The position numbers and the translations under genes are program-made. Below, piece after piece: positions 1-8,250 of a stretch of 64,000 nucleotides of DNA; the first letter of the stretch is position 1; each line of letters starts with the position of its first letter. This DNA comes from Streptomyces sp. NBC_00234 (GTDB lineage Bacteria > Actinomycetota > Actinomycetes > Streptomycetales > Streptomycetaceae), in NCBI RefSeq assembly GCF_036195325.1, contig NZ_CP108101.1, forward strand, positions 4,464,001 to 4,528,000, given 5' to 3'. The notes beneath the pieces were generated by a model, which was not told the origin of the DNA, did no database searches, and was given only the letters and a program-made list of their open reading frames with translations.

Positions 1-838
1 GGCGCTCGCCGACGGCGACACCCCCGAGCCCGCAGCCCGGGTCATCGGCGAGACCCAGATCGTGCGCGCGTCCGACCGGCTCATCGCGAACACCGCGGAG
101 GAGGCCGACGAGCTCGTCCGCTTCTACGAGGCCGACCCCGGGAACGTCGCCGTCGTCCACCCGGGCGTCAATCTGGACCGTTTCCGCCCGGCGGACGGCC
201 GTGCCGCGGCCCGCGCCCGCCTCGGACTGCCCCAGGACGCGTTCATTCCGCTCTTCGCCGGCCGTATCCAGCCGCTGAAGGCCCCCGACATCCTGCTCCG
301 GGCCGTCGCGGTGCTCCTGGACCGCGATCCCTCGCTCCGTAACCGCATGGTCGTACCCGTCGTCGGCGGACCGAGCGGCAGCGGGCTCGCCAAGCCGGAG
401 GGCCTGCAGAAGCTGGCCGCGCGGCTGGGCATCGCCGACGTCGTACGGTTCCACCCGCCGGTCGGCCAGGACCAGCTCGCCGACTGGTTCCGGGCCGCGT
501 CCGTGCTGGTCATGCCCTCGTACAGCGAGTCCTTCGGGCTGGTCGCCATAGAGGCGCAGGCGGCCGGCACCCCGGTCGTCGCGGCGGCCGTCGGCGGTCT
601 CCCGGTGGCGGTACGGGACGGGGCCAGCGGCTTCCTGATCCCCGGGCACGACCCCGAGGCGTACGCGGGAGCGCTCGCCCGCTTCGCGGACACGCCGGAG
701 CTGGTCGACCGGATGGGTGCGGCGGCAGCCGCGCACGCCCAGTCGTTCGGCTGGGACACGGCCGCGTCGGCGACGTCCGATGTGTACACGGCAGCGATGT
801 ACGAGCATCGCCGTCACGTACGCTCGCACCATGGCTGA
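1..838 (+). CDS. mshA: D-inositol-3-phosphate glycosyltransferase MshA (5' truncated)
   Basis: The gene enters the window already open; the frame is continuous from base 2, so about the last 278 residues of a protein usually near 450 are present. It is a GT-B family 4 glycosyltransferase that transfers GlcNAc from UDP-GlcNAc to inositol phosphate, the first step of mycothiol synthesis. The donor-binding E-x7-E segment reads ESFGLVAIE, preceded by VLVMPSYS and followed by AQAAGTPVVA, typical of the family. The downstream YbjN gene overlaps its stop by 8 bases, so the two are probably co-transcribed. Assignment to MshA rather than another family 4 enzyme rests on overall resemblance and on neighbours. 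Confidence 0.85.
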   Translation, partial: ALADGDTPEPAARVIGETQIVRASDRLIANTAEEADELVRFYEADPGNVAVVHPGVNLDRFRPADGRAAARARLGLPQDAFIPLFAGRIQPLKAPDILLRAVAVLLDRDPSLRNRMVVPVVGGPSGSGLAKPEGLQKLAARLGIADVVRFHPPVGQDQLADWFRAASVLVMPSYSESFGLVAIEAQAAGTPVVAAAVGGLPVAVRDGASGFLIPGHDPEAYAGALARFADTPELVDRMGAAAAAHAQSFGWDTAASATSDVYTAAMYEHRRHVRSHHG

Positions 839-1340
839 CGTACCCGACGAAGCAGCAGTGGCGCAGGTCATCGAGGCGACGCTGAACGACGCGGAGCTCG
901 AATGGGAGAGCCCGGAGCCCGGCAACTACGTCGTGAAGCTCCCCGGCACGCGCAAGCTCTTCACCACCTGCTCGCTGCTCGTCGGCAAGCACTCCCTCTC
1001 CGTCAACGCCTTCGTCATCCGGCATCCGGACGAGAACGACGCCGCCGTGCACCGCTGGCTGCTGGAGCGCAACCTCCGTCTTTTCGGCGTGAGTTACGCG
1101 GTCGACCACCTCGGCGACATCTATCTCGCGGGCAAGCTCCCGCTGTCCGTCGTCACCCCGGACGAGCTCGACCGGCTGCTCGGCACCGTGCTCGAAGCGG
1201 CCGACGGATCGTTCAACACCCTTCTCGAACTGGGCTTCGCGAGCGCGATCCGCAAGGAGTACGCGTGGCGGGTGTCGCGCGGCGAGTCCACGCGGAATCT
1301 GGACGCGTTCACGCATCTGACCCAGCGGCCCGCCAACTGA
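831..1340 (+). CDS. YbjN domain protein
   Basis: This 169-residue cytoplasmic protein resembles the YbjN fold, a type III secretion chaperone-like sensor domain common in actinobacteria. No enzymatic motif is seen. I start it at ATG 831, which overlaps the end of mshA by 8 bases. The open frame extends further upstream but only inside mshA. The overlap implies translational coupling. The core pattern is an acidic amphipathic N-terminus, then alternating strands (VVKLPG, SLSVNAFVIRHP) and the helix VHRWLLERN. Biochemical function is unknown. Confidence 0.75.
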   Translation: MADVPDEAAVAQVIEATLNDAELEWESPEPGNYVVKLPGTRKLFTTCSLLVGKHSLSVNAFVIRHPDENDAAVHRWLLERNLRLFGVSYAVDHLGDIYLAGKLPLSVVTPDELDRLLGTVLEAADGSFNTLLELGFASAIRKEYAWRVSRGESTRNLDAFTHLTQRPAN

Positions 1341-1517
1341 TCTCTGGCGGACTGACTCCTCCCGGGACCTCTCGACCTCTCCCCGCAGATTCGGCCGACA
1401 CATCGGCCAGACAATTCGACGGCGCACGACTCTTTCACTGTGCCGCCGCGCCGTGGCAAGCTCACCGCCGACGCAGACATGAATGTCGTTCACATCCATG
1501 AAGGGCGGCTCGGGCTC

Positions 1518-3212
1518 ATGGCGACCATGGGAAACATCAGCAGGCGTGGACTGCTCGGTAGCGCTGCGGCCGTAGCCGCAGCCGCGACGGCCGGCGCCTG
1601 GGGCGCGGGGACGGCCCGGGCCGCGAGTGACGGGCCGCGGACCGCCGCCCTCTGGCGGGAGTTCACCGCCGCCCCCTTCACCCACCCCCAGATCCCGTTC
1701 ATCGGCAAGGCCGGCTACCGGGGCGGCGCCCCCCTTCCGCGCCGCGCCGTCCGCCCCTTCCTCGCCGACGTCCTGCGCTACGGGGCGAAGCCGGACGGCT
1801 CCGCCGACGCCGCCCCCGCGATCAACCGTGCCATCGCCGCTGCCGGAGAGCGCGGCGGCGGCACGGTGCTCATTCCCGAAGGCACGTACCGCATCGACGG
1901 CATCATTCACATCGGCCACAGCAATGTGGTGGTGCGCGGTGCGGGCAGCGGCGCCACGAAGCTGTACGCGACCAGGAGTCTCACCGAGATCATCGGCGCC
2001 TACGGCAGCCGCTACGGCGGCGACAAGTCCAGCTGGTCCTGGGCCGGTGGCCTCATCTGGCTCTGCCCGGAGGCCCGTTGGGCCTCGCTCACCGACGCCA
2101 TCAGGGCGAAGGCATGGCCCTTTGAGGGCTGGACCGGCAACAGGCGTGACGAGTGGCAGACCCTGGCCACCCTTGCCCCCGCCCGACGCGGCGACCGGAC
2201 GGTGACCGTCGGGTCGGCGAAGGCAGCGGCGGAACTGAAGCCCGGCCGACTCGTCCTGCTCCGCCTCGCCGACGACGCCGGTCACACCCTGCTGGAGCAC
2301 ATGGCGGGCGACGGTGCGGGCGCGCAGGCGTACGTGTGGGACGACAAGACCAAGCTGACCTCGTACGTTCCCTACGAGTGGCCGGTCCGCGTCACCGCCG
2401 TACACGGGCGCCGCATCACCCTGGAGCGACCGCTCCCGCTCGACCTCCGCACGGAGTGGGACCCCCGCCTCACCACCCTCGTCACCCCGCTCACCGGCTC
2501 GGGAGTCGAGGGCCTGACCCTCGAAGCGGTCGAGACCGCGCAGTCGCCGCACCTGCTCGACAAGGGGTACAACGGCGTCGCGTTCCAGTGCGCGTACGAC
2601 TGCTGGGTGGACGACCTCACGGTCCGTCACGTCGACAACGGCTTCGGCCTGATCGGCGCCTCCGCCTGCACCCTGCGCCGTACGAAGGTCGAGGGGCGCG
2701 GCTCCCACCACCCGTACTACTGCCGCGAGGGCGCCCACGACAACCTGATCGAGGACTTCACGATCGAGCAGCGCACGGTCCCGGCGCCCGCGGGCACGCA
2801 GCTGCACGGCATCAACGTCGAGGGGCTGTCCAGCTACAACGTCTGGGCGGGCGGCCGGATGGAGATGGGGACATTCGACTCGCACCGGGGGATGCCCTTC
2901 GCCAATGTCCGTACGGACATCACGGTGAACAACAACGGCCGGCACGGCGGCGACGCGAGCGCGGGCCCGCTCTTCGGGGCTCGCTTCACCCACTGGAACA
3001 TCCGCGTCACCAACGGACGGGCGGGGCTGATGCGGATCGACGGCCTCGCTCCGTACAGCGCGACGGTCGGCGTCAGCGAGGTGACGGAGTTCGACCAGAC
3101 GGACGTCCCCGACTTCACCGGCGATCTGCACAGCCGGCTGGAGGCGTACGGGACTCCGGAGCTCGTCCGGCCGCGGAACCTGCACGAGGCACAGCGCGCG
3201 TGGGCGCGCTGA
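1518..3212 (+). CDS. Tat-exported right-handed beta-helix (pectate-lyase-like) protein
   Basis: The 564-residue product starts with a twin-arginine signal: SRRGLLG, then a long Ala-rich hydrophobic stretch ending near ARA, so it is probably folded and cofactor-independent outside the cell. After the leader, residues around 95-170 show the pectate-lyase-3 pattern (VLRYGAKPDGSADAAPAIN, later GGGTVLIPEGTYRI), the N-terminal cap and first coils of a right-handed beta helix. Polysaccharide binding or cleavage is likely, substrate unknown. ATG 1518 is chosen for AAGGGCGG eight to nine bases upstream; GTG 1440 and ATG 1479 are in frame but would put extra residues before the Tat motif, and ATG 1527 is also possible. 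It stands alone. Confidence 0.7.
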   Translation: MATMGNISRRGLLGSAAAVAAAATAGAWGAGTARAASDGPRTAALWREFTAAPFTHPQIPFIGKAGYRGGAPLPRRAVRPFLADVLRYGAKPDGSADAAPAINRAIAAAGERGGGTVLIPEGTYRIDGIIHIGHSNVVVRGAGSGATKLYATRSLTEIIGAYGSRYGGDKSSWSWAGGLIWLCPEARWASLTDAIRAKAWPFEGWTGNRRDEWQTLATLAPARRGDRTVTVGSAKAAAELKPGRLVLLRLADDAGHTLLEHMAGDGAGAQAYVWDDKTKLTSYVPYEWPVRVTAVHGRRITLERPLPLDLRTEWDPRLTTLVTPLTGSGVEGLTLEAVETAQSPHLLDKGYNGVAFQCAYDCWVDDLTVRHVDNGFGLIGASACTLRRTKVEGRGSHHPYYCREGAHDNLIEDFTIEQRTVPAPAGTQLHGINVEGLSSYNVWAGGRMEMGTFDSHRGMPFANVRTDITVNNNGRHGGDASAGPLFGARFTHWNIRVTNGRAGLMRIDGLAPYSATVGVSEVTEFDQTDVPDFTGDLHSRLEAYGTPELVRPRNLHEAQRAWAR

Positions 3213-3267
3213 CGTTCGTGACGGCGCGTCTGCACAGCGCTCTCACAGGATGATCACAGCGGCGCAA

Positions 3268-3286
3268 CGATCACATTCCGTGATCG
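3268..3286. promoter_or_regulatory. Inverted repeat upstream of lipoprotein gene
   Basis: CGATCAC and GTGATCG form a perfect 7-bp inverted repeat with a 5-base spacer, about 125 bases before the lipoprotein start. A further TGATCACA lies at 3251-3258. TAGAGT at 3319-3324 could be a -10. The repeat looks like an operator for an unidentified regulator. Confidence 0.4.
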
Positions 3287-3411
3287 TTCATGGTTTACCT
3301 GACATGAACATCGGCTCGTAGAGTGCGAAGCACTGCGACCCCCTGCCGGGCGCGGCACCCAACTGCCGCGCCCGGCGGCGCCGGTTGCTCCTTGAGACAG
3401 AGAGATGAACC

Positions 3412-4206
3412 ATGCGAGCCACTGCTGTACGCCGTACTGTCATCGCCGCCTCGGCGGTCTCCCTTGCCCTCCTGGTCACCGCGTGCGGCGGCTCGGACGC
3501 GGGTGACTCGAAGGGCGGAGGCGACGCGAAGGGCGGCGGCAAGGACGGTGCGGCCGGGTCGGCGAACGTCAAGGCGCTGACCGCGGCCGAGCTGGAGAAG
3601 GCGGCCCTGGCCCAGGGCGACGTCGAGGCCCACAAGATCACGAAGGCCGGCCCCGAGGACTCCGTCGACGCCGCCGACATCTCCACGGACAAGGAGGTCT
3701 GCGCCCCCCTGGCCCGTGCGCTCTACGGTGCGGACGAGGGCAAGCCGACCGCCGGCACCAAGCGTCAGGTGGTCAGCGAGCCCGACATCAAGGGCGGCGA
3801 CCTGGCCGAGGGCGACACCGAGGACGCGCTCGCCGCGGCCTTCGACGTGACGTCCACGTTGCTGACGCTCTCCTCCTACGACAGCGAGACCGCGGAGGGC
3901 AACATCGCCGCCCTGCGCAAGGCGGCGACCGAGTGCGCCGGCGGTTTCGGCGTGACCACGGCCGGAGAGACGCAGAAGGTCACCAAGATCACCGAGGAGA
4001 AGGTGACGGGCGGCGAAGAGGCCCTCGCCTGGACGCTGATGGCCGAGCAGGACGGCCAGGCCGCCCCGCTGAAGCTCGTGGCGCTGCGTCAGGGCGGCAC
4101 GGTCGCCACGTTCACGTCGTTCAACCTCGCGATGGCCGGCGGCAAGAGCAGCACGTTCGACCTGCCGACGGCCGTGATCGCGGCGCAGGCGGCGAAGCTC
4201 GCCTGA
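3412..4206 (+). CDS. Secreted lipoprotein, unknown function
   Basis: The 264-residue product has an N-terminal signal with a lipobox (LLVTAC, Cys about residue 25) followed by a Gly/Asp/Lys-rich flexible linker, so it should be anchored on the outer face of the membrane. The remaining domain, roughly residues 55-264, has no motif I recognise; it resembles actinobacterial hypothetical lipoproteins. The start is ATG 3412 after a purine-rich stretch (gagacagagag). It is monocistronic, with an inverted repeat upstream and a convergent toxin-antitoxin-like pair downstream. Confidence 0.7.
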   Translation: MRATAVRRTVIAASAVSLALLVTACGGSDAGDSKGGGDAKGGGKDGAAGSANVKALTAAELEKAALAQGDVEAHKITKAGPEDSVDAADISTDKEVCAPLARALYGADEGKPTAGTKRQVVSEPDIKGGDLAEGDTEDALAAAFDVTSTLLTLSSYDSETAEGNIAALRKAATECAGGFGVTTAGETQKVTKITEEKVTGGEEALAWTLMAEQDGQAAPLKLVALRQGGTVATFTSFNLAMAGGKSSTFDLPTAVIAAQAAKLA

Positions 4207-4269
4207 CCCGGCCCGACTTCACCGGCGATTCACTGAGCGCGCCCTGCCGAAAGGCGGGGCGCGCTCGCG

Positions 4270-4551
4270 TCAGGGCAGCGGTACGAGCCGCACCACGGTG
4301 ACGGTCAGGACCGACCCGGACACGTAATAGAGGACGATGGCGCCGAGCACCGTCGCCTCCCGGCGGTCCCGCTCGCTCTTGACCGCGCACGAGCCGTGTC
4401 CGTACGGATCGCGGCCCAGGGTGCGGGCCATCGCGTCGCGGAACGGATCGCCGTCGCGCATCTTGGCGAGGGTGTCGTCGGCCGGGGGCGCGTACGAGAT
4501 GCGGAACGCGGCGGCGCCCGGCCGGCCGCGGTCCTTGCGGTGGCGGCTCAA
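4270..4551 (-). CDS. RelE/ParE-like toxin
   Basis: This 93-residue basic protein has the RelE/ParE layout: first strand FRISYAP, a helix with LAKMRDGDPFRDAMARTL, then DPYGHGS and strands ending in the characteristic LTVTVVRLV. RelE toxins cleave ribosome-bound mRNA and ParE toxins hit gyrase; the sequence does not decide which. I use the TTG at 4551, whose last bases overlap the stop of the upstream gene (TTGA), implying translational coupling. The open frame extends further upstream only inside that gene. The order is antitoxin then toxin, as usual. Confidence 0.6.
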   Translation of the reverse strand: MSRHRKDRGRPGAAAFRISYAPPADDTLAKMRDGDPFRDAMARTLGRDPYGHGSCAVKSERDRREATVLGAIVLYYVSGSVLTVTVVRLVPLP

Positions 4552-4796
4552 GAGATCTGCCGCCTCTCGGCCTCGTCCTGCGCCAGCCGGACCAGGATGC
4601 CCTCGGCCTCCGGATCGGGTACGGCCTCCAGCATCCAGTGCCGCATGACCGCGTGGATCTCGTTCACCCCGGCCTCGTTGATCGCACGGTCGAACTCCGT
4701 GCGTCTCTCCGCCGGCAGGGCGGTCCGGATGGCCGGGATGCTGTTCGGTACGTCGACTTCGGTGCCGCCGACGAAGGTCTTCAGAGGCTCGCCCAT
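4548..4796 (-). CDS. Probable antitoxin, DUF6247-like
   Basis: The 82-residue product starts at ATG 4796 with GGGGAG seven bases upstream, and its stop overlaps the start of the RelE-like gene. The segment around IRTALPAERRTEFDRAI followed by IHAVMRHW resembles the small DUF6247 proteins of streptomycetes, which I recall as often lying next to RelE-like genes. It would neutralise the toxin and probably autoregulate the pair. No clear DNA-binding motif is visible, so the antitoxin role is inferred from position and size. Confidence 0.55.
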   Translation of the reverse strand: MGEPLKTFVGGTEVDVPNSIPAIRTALPAERRTEFDRAINEAGVNEIHAVMRHWMLEAVPDPEAEGILVRLAQDEAERRQIS

Positions 4797-4880
4797 GATC
4801 GTTCTCCCCGATCTCCTTGCTCTCCACGCCTGTTCGCCTGCGTCCACGGGCGTGTCAGGGGCAGTCCACGACGCGCCCGA

Positions 4881-5792
4881 TCATAGGGTCGCGGACCGGT
4901 CGGCGAGCACCTGGACGCCGTCCAGGATGCGTTCGAGACCGAACTCGAAGAGTGCGTCCAGTTCGAGGTCGAACTGATCGGGGCCGAAGAGCGTCGACAG
5001 GACCGGAAAAGCGCCGGATGTCTGAATGGCCTCCATCTGCGGCTCGTTGGACGCCATCCACTCCTCCGGAGTTATGCCGGTGTCCTGACGCGCCTGCGAT
5101 TCCAGCTCCATCGCCATCGCGATTCCCTGGGCGAAACCGAGCAGGGTGAGGTGCGTGTGGAGCTTCTCGGCGGGGGTGAGGCCCAGCCCGCCGAGAGAGG
5201 CGAGGACGCGTTCGGTGTACCGCATGGCGTGGGGCGAGGCCATCGGCCTGGTGAGCGCGGCCATCGCCCGCGAGAGCCAGGGGTGACGCTCGTACAGACT
5301 CCACAGCCACCGCGCCTCCAGGGCGAACCGCTCGCGCCACGTGGCGGGCGGCGGACCGGTGGGCGACTGCGTGAACACCGATTCCGACATCTCCCGCACG
5401 AGCTCGGCCTTGTTCGGCACGTGCCGGTACAGGGCCATGGTGGACGTGCCGAACTCCGTGGCGAGGCGGCGCATCGAGAGGGCCCCGAGCCCCTCCGCGT
5501 CGACGAGCTCGATCGCCGTACGGGTGATGCGCTCACGGGTGAGGCCCTGGCCGGGCGCGGTCCTGCCCTCCCGCCGCGTGTCCGCCACCACGGTGCCGAC
5601 GCCGGGCACGACCCGCACCAGACCCTCCTGACCCAGCGTCGCCAACGCCTTGGACGCGGTGGCCATCGCGACGCCCCACTCCTGCGTGATGCGCCGGGTC
5701 GACGGGACGGGGTCACCGGGCGAAAGCTCCCCCGAAGCGATGCGGCGGCGGATGTCCCCGGCGATACGGAGGTAGGGCGGATCGATGGCCAT
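4881..5792 (-). CDS. GntR-TetR chimeric transcriptional regulator
   Basis: The 303-residue protein joins two DNA-binding modules. Residues about 5-70 are a GntR winged helix (YLRIAGDIRRRIASGELSPG, then PSTRRITQEWGV). Residues about 83-130 are a TetR helix-turn-helix (ITRTAIELVDAEGLGALSMR, then TSTMALYRHVPNKAEL). The rest is a tetracycline-repressor-type C-terminal ligand and dimer domain. This fusion architecture recurs in actinobacteria. It is divergent from an MFS multidrug pump, so it probably represses that pump and itself through the paired CTAGTGCACC sites between them. The start ATG lacks a good ribosome-binding site and may be leaderless. Confidence 0.85.
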   Translation of the reverse strand: MAIDPPYLRIAGDIRRRIASGELSPGDPVPSTRRITQEWGVAMATASKALATLGQEGLVRVVPGVGTVVADTRREGRTAPGQGLTRERITRTAIELVDAEGLGALSMRRLATEFGTSTMALYRHVPNKAELVREMSESVFTQSPTGPPPATWRERFALEARWLWSLYERHPWLSRAMAALTRPMASPHAMRYTERVLASLGGLGLTPAEKLHTHLTLLGFAQGIAMAMELESQARQDTGITPEEWMASNEPQMEAIQTSGAFPVLSTLFGPDQFDLELDALFEFGLERILDGVQVLADRSATL

Positions 5793-5804
5793 GACGGCAC
5801 TGTA

Positions 5805-5864
5805 CTAGTGCACCGAACCCCTGTCTGCCCTGCTGGGAAAGGGGTATGAGCGCGGGTGCACTAG
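5805..5864. promoter_or_regulatory. Operator pair between GntR-TetR regulator and MFS pump
   Basis: CTAGTGCACC at 5805-5814 is exactly inverted as GGTGCACTAG at 5855-5864, 40 bases apart. Each half contains the hexamer GTGCAC, and the CTAG tetramer is rare in this genome. The left copy is 12 bases before the regulator start and the right copy 44 bases before the pump start, ideal for divergent repression. Confidence 0.7.
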
Positions 5865-5908
5865 GCATCTGTTTGCGGTGTACGCGCGGACCGGCTTCCG
5901 TAGCCTTC

Positions 5909-7501
5909 ATGGAGACGAACCCCGGCCCCCTCGCGGGCCGAAAGGAATGGACCGCCCTGGGCGTCCTGATGCTGCCCCTGCTCCTCGTGTCGATGGACGT
6001 CTCGGTCCTCTACTTCGCGATCCCGTACGTGAGCGAGGATCTGACGCCGAGCGCCACCCAGCAGCTGTGGATTCTCGACATGTACGGCTTCGTACTTGCC
6101 GGGCTCCTCATCACGATGGGCGCACTCGGCGACCGGATCGGGCGCCGTACCGTACTGCTCGCCGGAGCCGTGGTGTTCGGCGCCGCGTCTGCGGCCGCCG
6201 CGTACGCCCAGTCCGCCGAGGCACTCATCGCCGTACGCGCACTGCTCGGCCTCGGCGGCGCCGCGCTGATGCCGTCGACCCTCGCGCTGATCCGCAACCT
6301 CTTCCACGACGCACGGCAGCGCGCCAAGGCGGTGACGATCTGGACGGGCGTCATGACCACGGGCGTGTCCTTCGGACCGGTCGTCAGCGGCCTGCTGCTG
6401 GAGCACTTCTGGTGGGGTTCGGTCTTCCTGATCAACGTGCCCGCGATGCTGCTCCTGCTGCTCCTGGTCCCGTTCCTCGTACCGGAGTTCCGGTCCAGGG
6501 ACCGCGAGTCCTTCGACCTGCTGAGCGCGGTGCTGTCGCTGGCCGCCCTGCTCCCGGTGATCTACGGCATCAAGGAACTCGCCCGGCACGGCTACGAGCC
6601 CCTGCCCGCCCTCGGGATCAGCGTCGGACTCGTGCTCGGCTACGTCTTCGTCCGCCGCCAGAGGCGGCTGGCCCACCCGATGGTCGACCTCACGCTGCTG
6701 CGACAGCGCGCCTTCGGCGGCGCGGTCAGCGCGAACCTGCTCGCGATGTTCGCCACGGTCGGCATGGCGGTCTTCTTCACGCAGTACCTGCAGTCCGTCC
6801 TCGGCAAGGGCCCGCTCGAAGCCGCCCTGTGGAGCCTGGTGCCGGCCGCGGGCGTCGCGGTGATGGCACCGACCGGTGCGGCACTGGCGCAGAAGTTCGA
6901 CCGGGCGTACGTGATGTGCGGCGGCTTCCTCGTCTCCGCCTGCGGCTTCCTCTGGCTGACCCAGGTCACCACGGACTCGGCCCTCTGGTTCACCCTCACC
7001 GGCGGCGCCGTCTACGCGGGCGGCCTGGTCGCGGCCATGACCCTGGCCAACGAACTCGCCCTGGGCGCGGCCCCGCCGGAGCGCGCCGGCTCGGCAGCGG
7101 CGGTGCTCGAATCGGGCCAGGAGCTGGGCGGCGCCCTGGGAATGGCGATCCTCGGCTCGATCGGCGCGGCGGTGTACAGCAGCGACATGGAGACCTCCCT
7201 CCCGCCGAACCTCCCGGACGCGGACGCGGTCCGCGAAACCCTGGGCGGCGCCACGGCGGTCGCCTCCCACCTCCCGGAAGCAACGGCGGACGCGGTCCTG
7301 ACGGCGGCCCGCGAGGCGTTCACCCACGGAATGAGCTACGCGGCGGTGGGCGCTGCGGTGACGATGGCGGTGGCCGGAGCCCTCTCCCTGGCCCTGCTGC
7401 GCGGGACGACACCGGAGCAGAAGTCCGCCGAGGACACCGGATCCGCCACCTCCCCGCACGCCGGAACGAAGCCGACGGCGGACGTCGCCGGCCGTCACTG
7501 A
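5909..7501 (+). CDS. MFS multidrug efflux transporter, DHA2 (14-TM) type
   Basis: The product is about 530 residues with 14 predicted membrane spans. It carries the drug:H+ antiporter motif A variant GALGDRIGRRTVLL between TM2 and TM3, VSMDVSVLYFAIPYV in TM1, and GPVVSGLLLEHFWWGSVFLINVP, as in SmvA/QacA-like pumps. Start ATG 5909 (METNPGPL) is preferred; the frame continues upstream to 5846 across the operator. It is divergent from the GntR-TetR regulator, which likely senses its substrate. The substrate is not deducible; cationic dyes, antiseptics or antibiotics are typical. Confidence 0.85.
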   Translation: METNPGPLAGRKEWTALGVLMLPLLLVSMDVSVLYFAIPYVSEDLTPSATQQLWILDMYGFVLAGLLITMGALGDRIGRRTVLLAGAVVFGAASAAAAYAQSAEALIAVRALLGLGGAALMPSTLALIRNLFHDARQRAKAVTIWTGVMTTGVSFGPVVSGLLLEHFWWGSVFLINVPAMLLLLLLVPFLVPEFRSRDRESFDLLSAVLSLAALLPVIYGIKELARHGYEPLPALGISVGLVLGYVFVRRQRRLAHPMVDLTLLRQRAFGGAVSANLLAMFATVGMAVFFTQYLQSVLGKGPLEAALWSLVPAAGVAVMAPTGAALAQKFDRAYVMCGGFLVSACGFLWLTQVTTDSALWFTLTGGAVYAGGLVAAMTLANELALGAAPPERAGSAAAVLESGQELGGALGMAILGSIGAAVYSSDMETSLPPNLPDADAVRETLGGATAVASHLPEATADAVLTAAREAFTHGMSYAAVGAAVTMAVAGALSLALLRGTTPEQKSAEDTGSATSPHAGTKPTADVAGRH

Positions 7502-7512
7502 CCGACTTGCGG

Positions 7513-7538
7513 ACGGAGCGTTGCGCGCAACGCTCCGT
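7513..7538. promoter_or_regulatory. Perfect 26-bp palindrome after MFS gene
   Basis: ACGGAGCGTTGCG is immediately followed by its exact reverse complement, giving a spacerless 26-bp palindrome centred on GCGC, 12 bases after the pump stop. It could fold as an 11-bp stem with a GCGC loop (terminator) or be an operator with core TTGCGCGCAA. A separate terminator hairpin follows at once. Confidence 0.6.
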
Positions 7539-7547
7539 TCTGCGAGG

Positions 7548-7587
7548 CAAGCCCCCTACCGGCCTGGGAGACGCCGGTGGGGGCTTG
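7548..7587 (+). terminator. Terminator hairpin of MFS pump gene
   Basis: CAAGCCCCC..ACCGGC pairs with GCCGGTGGGGGCTTG with a single bulged T and a 9-base loop, followed by TTGG. It is a strong intrinsic-type hairpin downstream of the pump and facing the convergent GIY-YIG-like gene, so it may serve both. Confidence 0.7.
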
Positions 7588-7643
7588 TTGGCGTGGACCA
7601 CCCATAGGTGCCGATCGCAGGCCCGGCCCACCGTGCCCTTGGC

Positions 7644-8177
7644 TCAGGCGGGATAGTTCGTCAGGGAGACAGCGACGTCCACGCAGGCCGCGCCGGCTTT
7701 GAAGTCCGTTCCCCTAAAGGTCTCGCGGGAACTCGGCGCTGCCGCAGGGTAGAGCCTGCGCATGAAGCCGTGCGCCCGGTCCTCGGCCCGCCTGCCACTG
7801 TGCTGGTCACTCAGGGGCTCGGAGACATGGACCCTGATCAGCGTGTGGTACCAGCGGTTCATCTCCCCGATGTGCTGGGTCAGTCGAACCCACGGATTGG
7901 AGCTGTAGCCGATCTTGATGTGCGGGTGGCTGCCTGCGACCTCCAGGACATAGAGGCGATGCTCATGGAATCCGCCTTCGCTGAGGAACTCCCGGACCTC
8001 CTCTCGGGCTCGCTTCTGAACGCGCAGTGCCAGAAGGGGTAACGGCCCATCCCCGGTGTTGCGCATGAGCCGGCGGGCGAGTGTGCGCGGGTTCTTGATC
8101 AGAACCACCCTGCGGGGCGCTACAGGAGGAGGCCCGGGTAAAGGAATCGGGAGGGAGAGAGGAGAGCTGGTCGACAT
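7644..8177 (-). CDS. GIY-YIG superfamily (T5orf172/MUG113-like) protein
   Basis: The product is 177 residues. The C-terminal 100 carry the T5orf172-type GIY-YIG nuclease pattern: YVLEV, then IKIGYSSNPWVRLTQHI, a later ED-AHGFMRRLYP helix and RETFRGTDF. These proteins occur in phages, mobile elements and fungal MUG113. A nicking role is possible but the catalytic Arg/Glu geometry cannot be confirmed by eye. ATG 8177 is chosen; the frame is open upstream to 8384 but would overlap the divergent gene. It lies in a patch with mobile-element traces, so it is probably accessory. Confidence 0.6.
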   Translation of the reverse strand: MSTSSPLSLPIPLPGPPPVAPRRVVLIKNPRTLARRLMRNTGDGPLPLLALRVQKRAREEVREFLSEGGFHEHRLYVLEVAGSHPHIKIGYSSNPWVRLTQHIGEMNRWYHTLIRVHVSEPLSDQHSGRRAEDRAHGFMRRLYPAAAPSSRETFRGTDFKAGAACVDVAVSLTNYPA

Positions 8178-8250
8178 GCCCCGACTATGTCCTAACTGGT
8201 GTCTCTGGAAGTCCAGTTCGGGCCGGAGGCAAGGGACGAGGGGGACTGCC

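Noticed and set aside
510..3185. 891-residue open frame on the minus strand
   Set aside because: It is antisense to YbjN and the beta-helix gene, and its composition (Arg/Gly/Ala/Val repeats) is that of a GC-rich shadow frame.
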